A stretch of DNA of 23,100 nucleotides from Chara braunii (Eukaryota; Streptophyta; Charophyceae; Charales; Characeae). The stretch is from NCBI GenBank assembly GCA_003427395.1, contig BFEA01000147.1, positions 1,952,724 through 1,975,823 of the forward strand. Direction: 5' to 3'. How positions within the stretch are numbered: the first letter of the stretch is position 1; each line of letters begins with the position of its first letter. The notes under the pieces were generated by a model. The model did not search any database. It saw only the letters and a program-made list of their open reading frames with translations, and was not told the origin of the DNA. Shown here piece by piece: positions 1-7,675 of this stretch. Made by a program: the position numbers and the translations under genes.

Positions 1-61
<61 letters not shown>
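1..61. repeat. (GA)n microsatellite
   Basis: Uninterrupted alternating AG from the first base of the window; its left limit lies outside. A polypurine tract of this kind is common in plant intergenic DNA. Confidence 0.97.
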
Positions 62-67
<6 letters not shown>

Positions 68-589
68 GGGGGTGGCGGCCAGCAGGTAAAGCGCCCCTTT
101 GCTTTTTGGGGCAAGCTCTCTAAGTCGCGCGCCTGTACCTGGCGCCCGTTTGAGCCACGTATAGGCGCGGGGTAGGGGAAAAGAAGCCCTGTTGGGCTTG
201 GCCCTGGGTCAGCTTAGGGAAGCAGGGGGGGGTGCTCGTTCGTTTTCAAACGACGAGCTGCCCCTGAAAAAGAAAGAAGGAAGGGGAAGAAGGAACGGCC
301 GCGTATGTGGCCGCGACCGTGGAACAGATACAGCCCCAAAAGCTTCTAGGGGTTGATGGGACTGCATCTGTTCAGTTGAACATGCAGTCATGTAAATGGC
401 TTGGTACAGCCTTTTATGGACAGCGTCTGGCCGTGGGTGAGGGCCAGATGCATTACCTGGGCCTGGAACTTGGTTCCCCTAGGAGAACATCAACATTTCC
501 AACCCTTGATCTCGGTGGGGATCAAGGGCCAGGCCCTAGTTCGAATTTTGGCTGGGGGGCAAAGCTGCTGCTCTTTGCCCTCAGCTGGC
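62..589. other. GC-rich, hairpin-rich segment without a gene
   Basis: No convincing coding sequence. Several inverted repeats follow one another: 234-257 (one bulged base), 322-333 with 362-373 (11 of 12 pairs), 503-511 with 520-528 (perfect 9 bp, 8-base loop) and 557-564 with 573-580 (perfect 8 bp, 8-base loop). The last ends ten bases before a TATA box. The layout could be a promoter or the U3 of an LTR, but no second LTR copy is visible to test this. Confidence 0.5.
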
Positions 590-597
590 TATAAAAG
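590..597 (+). promoter_or_regulatory. Candidate TATA box
   Basis: TATAAAAG, a full match to the plant TATA consensus, lies directly downstream of the hairpin at 557-580. Transcription would be expected to start about 25-35 bases further on, near 620. No ORF with a recognisable product follows closely. It could drive a long leader toward the ORFs at 2858 and 3386, which is inference. Confidence 0.45.
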
Positions 598-923
598 CAG
601 CCAGCAGCCAGCCAGCCATCAATCATTCGTGGTTGATGCTGCTGGCATTCCACTTGAGTGAGTGCTGGCTGCTGGAGGCGAGGCTGCTGGCTGAAGGAGG
701 AGCTGCTGACTGGAGGTAGAGAGTGGAGGTCTGCAGGGAGATTGAGGTTGGAGGCTGCCATAGCCACCACCTCTGCGAGGAGGGAGAAGGCTGCTGGGGT
801 GGTGCGGCTGCGGCATAGCTGGAGGAGACAGGCTGCCATCGCCACGGGGGTTGGCAATGGCAGACATAATTGGGACAGTGAGGGGAAGATGCTGGACGGC
901 AGCAACAGTTTTTATTGACGTAC

Positions 924-1112
924 TGCGGGAGTGCTGCCGACTTTTTGTGACGGCAGCACCGGGTTTAGCGGCGGTGGTGCGGAAGCGCTGCCAAAATTTG
1001 TGGCGACAACGCTGGTTTTCTTAGCAGTAGTGTGGAAGCGCTGCCGAATTTTTGTGGCGACAGCGCTGGTTTCTTGGCAGTGGTGCGGGAGCACTGCCAG
1101 GTTTTCACGGCA
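924..1112. repeat. 53-54 bp tandem repeat, about 3.5 copies
   Basis: Units start at 924, 978, 1031 and 1084 (the last partial). Each opens with TGYGGRAGYRCTGCC and contains a TTTGTGRCG core followed by a TTAGCRG/TTGGCAG tail. The copies differ at roughly 10-25% of positions, so the array is not recent. The period is not a strict multiple of three and no conserved peptide results. Confidence 0.85.
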
Positions 1113-2840
1113 TTGGCCGCAGTATTTTGCACGGACTACAGAGAGTGGAGGCTGGACATTGGCACAGGGAAGATGCCGCTAAGGTGGTGGTGCGTTGAAG
1201 TAGTGTGATGCGTGGCGCCGCTGTAACGTAGAGACATTGAAGGCGAGTGACTGTGGCATTGGGACGCTGTCAAGTTGTTGGGGGTGAATGGGAGTAATGT
1301 GGCAGGCTGTTGTCACAAGGGAATGATGTGGATCACCTTGCAGTCGACTTTATTGTGACGATCTTTTTGTTTAAGGGCATTTTTGTTGAGACGTGTGGCA
1401 CCTGTGGCTTTAGTCAAGGCCACCTTTATTTTTTTTGCAGCATGCTGTGCAAGCCGGAGTTGAGTTTGGGACCACCTAGTATTGCGGCGACGGGGTGGGA
1501 CCATTCTGGGACCAAGTAAGTGGGGAGTGAGACTAAGACGATTATTGTGGCAGACAGGTGGTAATCAGACGTGGTAATTGGTGGAGATTTGGATCGGAGA
1601 TTCAGGTGGCGTTGTTCTCGGAGGGAGGGGTGCCGCTGAGACTGTAGTGGGGCCGTGTGGGACTTAGAAGAGAGAGCACCCTCCTTGAGGGCTAGCTCGC
1701 TTCAGTCCTAGTGGGCGGCGCCGTGTCAGTGGTGGCGTCTGAAGGAAGACGTGGATTATTTTTTTGAGCGGTTACAACGTGAATTGTGTAACCAATCTCT
1801 CTGAAGGAGTATTTGGCTTTCTTGAGTGAGTCGTTTTCAACTTCACTCAAGGTCAGTTGTGACTCATTTTCCCTTGCACACCCGTGTGAACCCACACCTT
1901 GCATGACCTTGCTTTGAATTCAGTGGAAAAGGTAGAGTAAGGGTGTGACGTTATGTGGGCGGGAAAGGGGGTTAGCTTTGGTTGGGGGATGGACGAATCT
2001 TTGGGTTATTTTCTTCTGTTGCTTGTGCAGGTAGTTAATTGGATGCATGTGAGAAGAGATCGACATTATGCTTGCTCAAGAAATTATGGGAATGTTCGCC
2101 CTTCTGCTACTTTTACTTGTATGCATGTCAAAAAGAAGAATATAGTAAAGGGTGAATTGACGGGTGTCGGAAAAGGGAATTCGCGAAAGATGAAAATGCA
2201 GATAAGAAAAAAAATTAGCGAATCCCCTAGGATTCTCCCGTTCTATCCCGAATGACCACTTTCTTTCTGTACCCGTCCAAAAGAGTCATACTTCTTTTCA
2301 AACTATCCTTCTTTATTCATCTAAGTCAACCCTCAGCATGGAGGCATAGAGGAAGCTGGTTGCGCCTGAGACATGAAACTTCTTCTTTCTAGGAGGCATC
2401 TGGGGCGGGGGTTCGTTGCTTTAGGAGTCGGCCCTGTTAGTGACCCGGAGTGGACCGTATCACGGGGGAATACTATGTTGTATCGCGGTGGAGCCAACCC
2501 AACTTCCGAGTCCTGAACAATGTGTTCGGGCGAGGAGAAGGGGTATTCCAGACCACTTCCTAGAGGGTAGGGTGTCTTGAGACTAAGAGTAGTCATTTGC
2601 TCATGCTTTCAAGTAAAGAAGAGGTCGGATTTAGTCTCCTTTTGGGTGGCCGTCTTAGGAGCCACCAGCGAATGGGGAGCTGGTGCCAAAAGAAGCCCAA
2701 CTCGTGTTTCAAACAGTGTCAAAAGAAGTGCAGGTAGGCACTACTTTCGTGGTAGGACTGTGACACAAGAATCACGGTCCGGGAAGAGAAGGAAGATAAA
2801 ACATGAAAATTGATACATCTAAATTGAACTTGACAAAGTT
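1113..2840. other. Long stretch without a recognisable gene; possible introns
   Basis: No open frame here has a recognisable domain or an ATG in good context. A strong splice donor (AA|GTAAGT) starts at 1516, acceptor-like pyrimidine-CAG sites end near 1440 and 2030, and another donor-like CAG|GTAGGC lies near 2736. These would suit an untranslated leader or intron leading to the ORFs at 2858 and 3386. A basic frame with a KRRK cluster runs to 2813, but it has no ATG. Confidence 0.4.
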
Positions 2841-2857
2841 ACCACTTTGTCTTTCAG
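2841..2857 (+). promoter_or_regulatory. Splice-acceptor-like site abutting an ATG
   Basis: A pyrimidine-rich tract (CACTTTGTCTTTCAG) ends in CAG immediately before the ATG at 2858. A branch-point-like TTGAAC/TTGACA lies 20-35 bases upstream. The same CAG-ATG arrangement recurs before the second ORF. Splicing is inferred, not shown. Confidence 0.5.
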
Positions 2858-3361
2858 ATGTCTGCGGGAGCAGTGATCCTTCGATTGTTTAGCACACGCG
2901 AGGCGGCGGCAGATCGGATAGCAGTGTCGACACAGTCACGTGCCGGTATGATACGAAAAGGAAGATTGGTGTATAATCCACATGAAATTTTTGCGAAAGG
3001 GGATGAGCCGCGATTTTGGGATGGGAGTGTGAGGAAACCATCGCGGGATTTTATTTTCTTAATAGAGCATGAACGACGTGTCGTACGGTATGAATTTGTG
3101 CCCCCTAATCCATCTCGAGATTACGGAGACATGAATCTCGTTGTGATTCACGATGCAGATCCCGCTGGAGAAAACATTCCTGAAATTAGAGGAATGTTTC
3201 TCTATATTGGATTATGGTTGAACGAGCAGCAAGGACCTTTCAGTCTTCTTCATCATGTGAGGCGGGTATGGGCGAATAGATTTAGCATCTTTCGCTCTGG
3301 ACGTTTTGATGTCGTCGCCTTTGATGACGAGGCTTGTGAAATTTGGGAACATCTTTCCTAA
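2858..3361 (+). CDS. Hypothetical protein, 167 aa, first of a paralogous pair
   Basis: I do not recognise the family. The frame is fully open from an ATG directly after a splice-acceptor-like CAG to TAA. The protein is mixed and soluble, without a signal peptide or membrane segment. It is basic near the start (MIRKGRL, residues 31-37), has tryptophan/arginine-rich stretches in the middle, and ends acidic (FDDEACEIW). Its ends resemble those of the next ORF: MSAG versus MTSG, MIRKGRL versus MIRRAGRL, QQGPF versus QQPF, and GRFDVVAFDDEA versus GRMATLTFDEEE, with nearly equal spacing between the blocks. I infer an old tandem duplication. It differs from the LINE ORFs nearby in having no stops or frameshifts, so it may be under constraint. 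It could be a lineage-specific gene, an accessory ORF of an LTR element, or a domesticated foreign gene; nothing visible decides. Confidence 0.6.
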   Translation: MSAGAVILRLFSTREAAADRIAVSTQSRAGMIRKGRLVYNPHEIFAKGDEPRFWDGSVRKPSRDFIFLIEHERRVVRYEFVPPNPSRDYGDMNLVVIHDADPAGENIPEIRGMFLYIGLWLNEQQGPFSLLHHVRRVWANRFSIFRSGRFDVVAFDDEACEIWEHLS

Positions 3362-3368
3362 CAAGTGA

Positions 3369-3385
3369 CTTTTTCGGGCGTGCAG
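3369..3385 (+). promoter_or_regulatory. Second splice-acceptor-like site abutting an ATG
   Basis: CTTTTTCGGGCGTGCAG ends directly at the ATG of the second ORF, inside the short gap after the first ORF's stop. The pyrimidine tract is weaker than at 2841-2857. Alternative use of the two acceptors would place either ORF first on its mRNA. Confidence 0.4.
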
Positions 3386-3937
3386 ATGACTAGCGGGCGG
3401 CGAGATTTTACTCAGGCCAGATATTTGCTGGTTCACAACATTATGGATGAGGAGATGATCCGGCGCGCCGGGCGACTACTACTGGTTCGGGATGAAGCAC
3501 CCACACGCTGGGTTAGGTTTGTAGGATTGCTCAGAGATGGGCTAGGTTTTTTTCCTAACTCGCGCGCGAATGTTCGTGCCAATGTTGTCGGGCATCCGAA
3601 TGAATTTCATGGATATGCTCTGTACTTTCATTGCGCGAGCAACCTCCAATGCCTTTCTCGGGTCGTTGTGAGCGTTAAAATTACCCTATCCGGGGAACGC
3701 TACGGCGTCATCCGGATAAAGGACACCACAATTGAGCATCTCTTTCGAATGCAACAACCGTTTCGCGCCATAGTTTGGAAACTGGCCTCACGGATGGCTT
3801 TTCACTATGGTACACGGAAGGTTCGAGTCATGCAAGGTGGGCGCATGGCCACCTTAACCTTTGACGAAGAGGAGCTTGCGCGACTCGACCGGATAGAGGT
3901 TGAAGCCTGTGCAGGCCAACAACTCTACCCTGGCTAG
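3386..3937 (+). CDS. Hypothetical protein, 183 aa, second of a paralogous pair
   Basis: Unknown family. The ATG at 3386 is chosen because it directly follows a CAG acceptor-like site and gives an N terminus (MTSG) like that of the upstream paralogue (MSAG). The in-frame GTG at 3365 is an unlikely eukaryotic start. The frame is open to TAG. The protein is basic and arginine-rich, has no signal peptide or transmembrane segment, and ends acidic (FDEEELARLDRIEVEAC). Blocks shared with the upstream ORF are MIRRAGRL, QQPF and GRMATLTFDEEE. It starts 24 bases after the upstream stop. The last ten codons fall inside a 104 bp tandem duplication, so a second copy of the C-terminal codons lies untranslated downstream. 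Intactness amid decayed transposons argues for a real gene or a young element, but no function can be assigned. Confidence 0.6.
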   Translation: MTSGRRDFTQARYLLVHNIMDEEMIRRAGRLLLVRDEAPTRWVRFVGLLRDGLGFFPNSRANVRANVVGHPNEFHGYALYFHCASNLQCLSRVVVSVKITLSGERYGVIRIKDTTIEHLFRMQQPFRAIVWKLASRMAFHYGTRKVRVMQGGRMATLTFDEEELARLDRIEVEACAGQQLYPG

Positions 3938-3980
3938 ACGCACCTTTATGAGTCAGGTGCCGTGGTGAGTTGTCTTTTTA

Positions 3981-4006
3981 GTAGGGTCACGTTTATGTGA
4001 CCCTAC
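3981..4006 (+). other. Perfect 10 bp hairpin in 3' region, copy 1
   Basis: GTAGGGTCAC pairs with GTGACCCTAC around the six-base loop GTTTAT. It lies 43 bases after the TAG of the 183 aa ORF. A 3' UTR stem-loop for stability, export or replication is possible; as DNA it is also a palindromic protein-binding candidate. Confidence 0.8.
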
Positions 4007-4084
4007 ACGGCTGTGCAGGCCAACAACTCTACCCTGGCTAGACGCGCCTTTATGAGTCAGGTGCCATGGTGAGTTGTCTTTTTA

Positions 4085-4110
4085 GTAGGGTCACGTTTAT
4101 GTGACCCTAC
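4085..4110 (+). other. Perfect 10 bp hairpin in 3' region, copy 2
   Basis: Identical to the hairpin at 3981-4006 in stem and loop, although the surrounding duplication has diverged at three sites. It ends six bases before AATAAA and the A-run. Confidence 0.8.
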
Positions 4111-4116
4111 ATGGGT

Positions 4117-4139
4117 AATAAAAAAAAAAAAAAAAAAAA
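4117..4139 (+). other. AATAAA followed by a 20-base A-run
   Basis: The polyadenylation-type hexamer merges into an uninterrupted A-run on the coding strand of the two ORFs. This could be a genomic A tract or the poly(A) tail of a retroposed transcript. I looked for a target duplication of the bases after it (CAATATTTCG) upstream and found none. Confidence 0.6.
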
Positions 4140-4589
4140 CAATATTTCGTAGAGAGGTTCAACCAGATGGATAGTATCCGGATTACCTCGATGATTGCAA
4201 TATCATGCTTATGCATTGAGGGGTAATCACATACATAAAGATGTGTGTCAGAAGTAAATTGGAGATGATAGCGGAGGTGTGGTCGAACCAAGAGTTCAAA
4301 CGCCGGTCAGGAACCAGATCACTTGTTGATTTGCATGGTAGCAGTGGTATTTACTTGCAGAAGTCGTTCATGACAAGTTTCAGTAGTCACGATAAGAAAA
4401 TCCTTCCTAGTCTGTTCGTCTATTGACAATTTTTCATTTTTGAACGGCAGTATAAATGTCTCTTCAGTCACATAAGCAGAGAAGAATAACATTGGCAGAC
4501 TAGCTCATCAAGTCAAAGATCCGATCTCTGATAATTTTGATATAAGGTATGCGAATTTTGTTATGTTTGTTTTCAGAACGATTGTCAAG
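4140..4589. other. Stretch without a gene; possible promoter
   Basis: No coding sequence is supported. A TATA-like TATAAAT lies at 4451-4457 (GGCAGTATAAATGTC context), about 140 bases before the heavily paired segment, so it could initiate a transcript containing that segment. Confidence 0.4.
4451..4457 (+). promoter_or_regulatory. Candidate TATA box upstream of structured segment
   Basis: TATAAAT in an A/T-moderate context. If used, transcription would start near 4480-4490. It suits a U3-R arrangement of an LTR ending at 5091, but the partner LTR is not in the window. Confidence 0.35.
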
Positions 4590-5075
4590 GGACTAGGATT
4601 ATATCTAAGGGTTTCACGCTTGGTTGAGACTGTCCTAGTCCACCAACGTACGCTCCGAACTTAGGAGATCAGCGCCCTAAGGGACGGACGGCGTTCGGGT
4701 CCACTCGGCGTTAACCAAGCGTTTCGTATACTGCAGTGAGGCGAGCAAATGCCCTCGGCTGACCTACCTCTGCAATTGCATTTAAAAGCTTTTGCATGTG
4801 GGTCAATAGCTCGTTAGGGATACACCCCTAAGGGTGGTGACAACCCCTTAGGGTAGGAAAGCTTATGCCCCACGGGAACCTATCCTGTCGTAGGGAACCG
4901 CGAGATGTACAGCTGGCGCACCCGGCTAGAGCAGCAACGGGACAATGTGACCTCGACCGTTTTAGCGGCTCGCGGGATACTTAGCATCGTTCCAGAGTTG
5001 TCTCTGATTTAGTTGGGTTTTACTCCTGTGTGACATGGCCGGGAGGGCTCTCGCCTTTGCGAAAAGGCGGGAGCC
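4590..5075 (+). other. Dense RNA-like secondary structure
   Basis: Perfect or near-perfect pairings seen by eye: 4590-4598 with 4633-4641 (9 bp); 4616-4625 with 4713-4722 (10 bp, crossing the first, so pseudoknot topology); 4655-4660 with 4693-4698, enclosing 4661-4665 with 4676-4680; 4760-4767 with 4798-4805 (one G-U); 4826-4834 with 4845-4853 (9 bp); 4993-4997 with 5002-5006; and 5046-5058 with 5063-5075 (13 bp, one G-U, GCGA tetraloop of the GNRA type). No ORF is supported. It does not match rRNA, tRNA, SRP RNA or group I/II intron cores that I can recognise. Alternatives are the R-U5 of an LTR element or a stand-alone non-coding RNA. Confidence 0.55.
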
Positions 5076-5091
5076 GATGCGCTCGACACCA

Positions 5092-5590
5092 GGATCCCAA
5101 TTGGCAAGCGATGAAGCATATCTTCAAAGAACACTTGGCGTTCAGTAGGTTCATTTGGGCCGTATACATTTAGTATACTGACAACTTCATTCTCCAACTT
5201 GGCGAGGATATAGATCCATCTTCCTTCTTGCTTCTCCGCGTCCCAATTTACGACTTCTACCTTGGACTCAGGTGGTATCCATATAGCAACTCTTGCGCTT
5301 CCTGGTTTGGGGGCGTGCGATCTATATGTAGAGCAGAGCCAAATTTCCTTGTGGTTGTAGTTATGTAAAGGTGTGTCCAGTAGAAGTGTTTCCTGAATGC
5401 AAATTACATTCGGCCATTTCCTACCCCCCTCTGCTTTGAGGAGTTCTATTATGGTTTGCCTTTTATTCTTCTTGGCTGAAGCGAGGCTGTTAACGTTAAG
5501 GGTCCTTAAGTCCAAATCTGCATTCCTTTTAAGTAATTTTCATTTTTTGTCTTTGTTATAAAGCACATCTATAAGGTCCACTTCATCCAT
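5092..5590 (-). pseudogene. LINE-A ORF2, N-terminal half of AP endonuclease
   Basis: ATG at 5588-5590 (minus) starts a reading like MDEVDLIDVLYNKDK, matching the LINE-2 ORF2 start. Codon 17 is TGA (5540-5542) where LINE-2 has TGG. The rest reads through the AP-endonuclease blocks LNVNSLAS, CIQETLLLD (the catalytic-glutamate QET motif, usual H replaced by L), SHAPKPGSARVAIW and NVYGPNE. Homology ends after LPIGI at about 5092, just before the GDFN catalytic motif present in LINE-2. In the family this enzyme nicks target DNA for target-primed reverse transcription. The copy is dead: a nonsense codon, and loss of GDFN, the SDH motif and the whole RT. Confidence 0.88.
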
Positions 5591-5602
5591 TTTTCCAACC
5601 AT

Positions 5603-6349
5603 TTACAGGTTCATCCAGGGCGTGGTATCTAGGATCCCACCTTCCAGGAAGCTTTCTTCAGAAGTCTGATCAAGAGAGTAGTTGCATCCTCCTCTGGCCG
5701 GAAATGATTAGCCTTAATCTTGAGAATTTGCAGGTCCTTGAGAGAGTCCTCCCCCATCCATCTCAGCCTGACAGTATCTGAAACCTTGTATCTCAGATAC
5801 ACATCACTATCCGCGATCTTTTCTAGCTCTGAGATTAGTATTATTGTTGCCCCTCCTCCTGGGGGAAAATGGTCTTTGATAAATTTGGAGATATGTTGGT
5901 TGATGTTTACTACTCCGGTTTCGTTCCTGTAGGGTCTGGAAGGGGGATGAGAGATGGATCCATACCATGGATAGTGATTTCTCCATACTTGGAGTCTTTG
6001 GCTTCCGAAAGACCTGCCTCCCAACGCCCTTCTTTAAATCTAACTGGTAGTATGATGGTCTCAGGTTTAGAGAGGAGAAGCGACGTTGTGTCCCCTTGCA
6101 GTCTCGATCTCAACTTCTGTCTTTTGCTCATTGAGTCTTGCGGGTTGGGAGGTAAATTGGAGTATGGACTGGCGCCAAGTGGTATAGGTGGTACTTTCGT
6201 TGGCAAAGAAGGGATATCTACAATAAGGTTTATCTCATCCTCTTGACCCCCTGTTTCTACCATGTTTTGTGTTCCTTTGTCTTGCTCTTCCAACCCTTGG
6301 GCTTGATTGTCTGTTTCCCACTCAATCAGGGAAGATTATAGGTTTGTTC
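5603..6349 (-). pseudogene. LINE-A ORF1, C-terminal segment
   Basis: Minus-strand coding remnant downstream of the 6350-7675 insertion. The frame runs from the insertion through EEQDKGTQNMVETGGQ and shifts near 5940. It continues as VVNINQHISKFIKDHFPPGG and then LRWMGEDSLKDLQILKIKA, and shifts once more near 5630 so that the ancestral end (TPWMNL, TAA at 5603-5605) is out of frame. The C-terminal part aligns with LINE-2 ORF1 at 22782-23100. ORF1 of plant LINEs is an RNA-binding chaperone-like protein of the RNP; no CCHC knuckle is visible here. A TAA follows the first few codons next to the insertion site. Confidence 0.8.
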
Positions 6350-6511
6350 CGTAGTTGCGGCGCACCAGTGCGCAGTGCGGTGCAGGGCAGTGCGCACACA
6401 GCGCGTGCACTGCGTGCAGTGTGCAGTGCGGTCCGCTGTGTGCAGTGCGCGCGCTGAGGGAGGTGCGCCCTGTGCGCGATATAAATTAAGAAAAAAAAAA
6501 AAAAAAGCAGG

Positions 6512-6546
<35 letters not shown>

Positions 6547-6595
6547 AGATAACAAAGGGTCCCCTTCACGTCAATTCGAGGGGCCCTGCAGGTAC

Positions 6596-6632
6596 CTCGA
6601 ATGACTCCTACGTTACATGTGGAGTCATCGAG
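6596..6632. repeat. 12 bp imperfect hairpin inside the TIR element
   Basis: CTCGAATGACTCC pairs with GGAGTCATCGAG, one bulged A, 12-base loop. It lies between the GA repeat and the larger inverted repeat at 6689-7199. Confidence 0.7.
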
Positions 6633-6688
6633 GGCCACTGCTTCAATTAGGAGGATGGTCTCGTCATCTGTAGAAGAGNTGGGGCANA

Positions 6689-7199
6689 CCACCAATATAT
6701 GCTTTGGATTCGAGTTCAAGGCTGTAGCTCGGCAGTTATGGGTCACCAATTCAGCTAGAGCCTGTTCGTGTCTCCACGTGATTCTCAGGGCCTCCCTCCA
6801 CCACTCACCAAATGTATACAATATTAGTACAACGAATCTTCTGCTAAAACATGGAACCATACACCGCCATATGCTATGTCTTTTGTGCATGTGGTGAGTA
6901 GTGGAGCAGGCCCCACTGTACATATTCGTAAGAAAACAAAAACAAAAAAACTAGAGCTCCCTCCACCACTCACCAAATGTATATAATATTAGTAGAACGA
7001 ATCTTCTGCTAAAACATGGGACCATACACCGCCATATGCTATTTCTTTTGTGCATGTGGTGAGCAGTGGAGCAGGCCCCACTGCACGTATTCAAAAAAAA
7101 AAAAAAAAAAAAAAAACGAGAGAGCTACGGGCATCTTCATCCTAACCCATAACTGCTGACATGCAGACCTGAACGCCAATCTTCAGCATATATTGGTGG
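6689..7199. repeat. Fold-back sequence with ~55 bp inverted arms
   Basis: The left arm 6689-6743 (CCACCAATATATGCT to CAGTTATGGGT) and right arm 7145-7199 (ACCCATAACTG to AGCATATATTGGTGG) are imperfect inverted copies, best at both arm ends. They enclose the A-tailed tandem repeat at 6792-7116. A diverged relative of the left arm and core is at 14535-14800. Confidence 0.75.
6792..7116 (+). repeat. Two 136 bp direct repeats, each ending in an A-rich tail
   Basis: Units 6792-6927 and 6957-7092 are highly similar (fewer than ten differences), with a 165 bp period. Each runs from CTCCCTCCACCACTCACC to CACTGYACRTATTC and is followed by A-rich sequence (6929-6949; a 24-base A-run at 7093-7116). The tails suggest a short retroposed unit, possibly SINE-derived, duplicated in tandem. 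No clear pol III A/B boxes are visible. Confidence 0.8.
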
Positions 7200-7675
7200 T
7201 CGGCCAGCCGTGGAAATGCAAGTTGTGACTTCTGCGAAGTTAGCGGGGCAGGTCATTACTAGGCGATTAACCCATTAACCCATTCTTGCGAACTTACCCC
7301 ACCACTGCGTGGGATTTGCAGAAGGGAGGGGGAAGGCCAGTTTCCATACCCCGCCCTAGAAAAGAGTTGGAATGAGCCCTATTTTATGCTTTGCCATTTT
7401 GAAACTTCTGGGGGTAGGGCCTGCCGAAATTGAAATTTGGCAGCCCTTGCCCAAAAAAAAGTTTGGGCCGGGGGCGCGGCCGGTTTGTGAGCTCGCGCGG
7501 TGCGTTTAACATTTTTGCCGAGTTGGGACCCTAAGGAATGACAAAACCCCTAATTTTTATTTATTTATTTGGACCTAATTTTTACAGTGTGGTGTGCTTG
7601 GGTGCGCTGTGCAGTGCGCTGCGCGCGGTGCGCAATGCGTGCGCAAATCCGCGCACCGAGGTGTGCCGCAACTAT

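Larger units (their letters stand above)
3907..4114 (+). repeat. 104 bp tandem duplication of ORF tail plus 3' hairpin
   Basis: Two units, 3907-4010 and 4011-4114, with about three mismatches. Each carries the last codons and stop of the second ORF and then a perfect inverted repeat. The near identity shows the duplication is recent relative to the surrounding LINEs. Confidence 0.95.
6350..7675. mobile_element. 1326 bp TIR element, probably Mutator-like, non-autonomous
   Basis: Flanked by GGTTTGTTC (6341-6349) and GGTTTATTC (7676-7684), a 9 bp target duplication with one mismatch. The ends are inverted: TAGTTGCGGCGCACC on the left, and on the right the complement of TAGTTGCGGCACACC. Removing the element and one duplication restores the LINE-A ORF1 frame across the site (RIN, then after one stop SSLIEWE), which fixes the boundaries. 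Behind both tips lie ~100 bp arrays of GTGCGC/GTGCAG-type words. There is no transposase. A 9 bp duplication is typical of MULEs. The interior holds a poly(A), a GA repeat (6514-6542), nested inverted repeats and a tandem A-tailed repeat. Two N bases occur at 6679 and 6687. Confidence 0.85.

Noticed and set aside
1953-2255. 100-codon frame with ATG
   Set aside because: No recognisable motif, and an acceptor-like site lies inside it. Composition matches the surrounding non-coding sequence.
4547-4576. GTATGC...TTTTCAG looks like a tiny intron
   Set aside because: About 30 bases is too short for a plant spliceosomal intron, and no coding frame flanks it.
4814-4853. TTAGGG/CCCTAA words as interstitial telomere repeats
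   Set aside because: Only isolated copies within stems, in both orientations and without tandem heptamers; plant telomeres are usually TTTAGGG.
4590-5075. Group I or group II intron, rRNA, SRP RNA or tRNA
   Set aside because: GACTA/TAGTC pairing recalls P7 of group I introns, but the S-element consensus and the other core elements are missing. No domain V of group II, no rRNA or SRP signatures were recognised.
6375-6555. Cysteine/arginine-rich ORFs in the GTGCGC arrays on both strands
   Set aside because: They arise from the repeated GTGCGC/GTGCAG words of the TIR element and have no coding signal.
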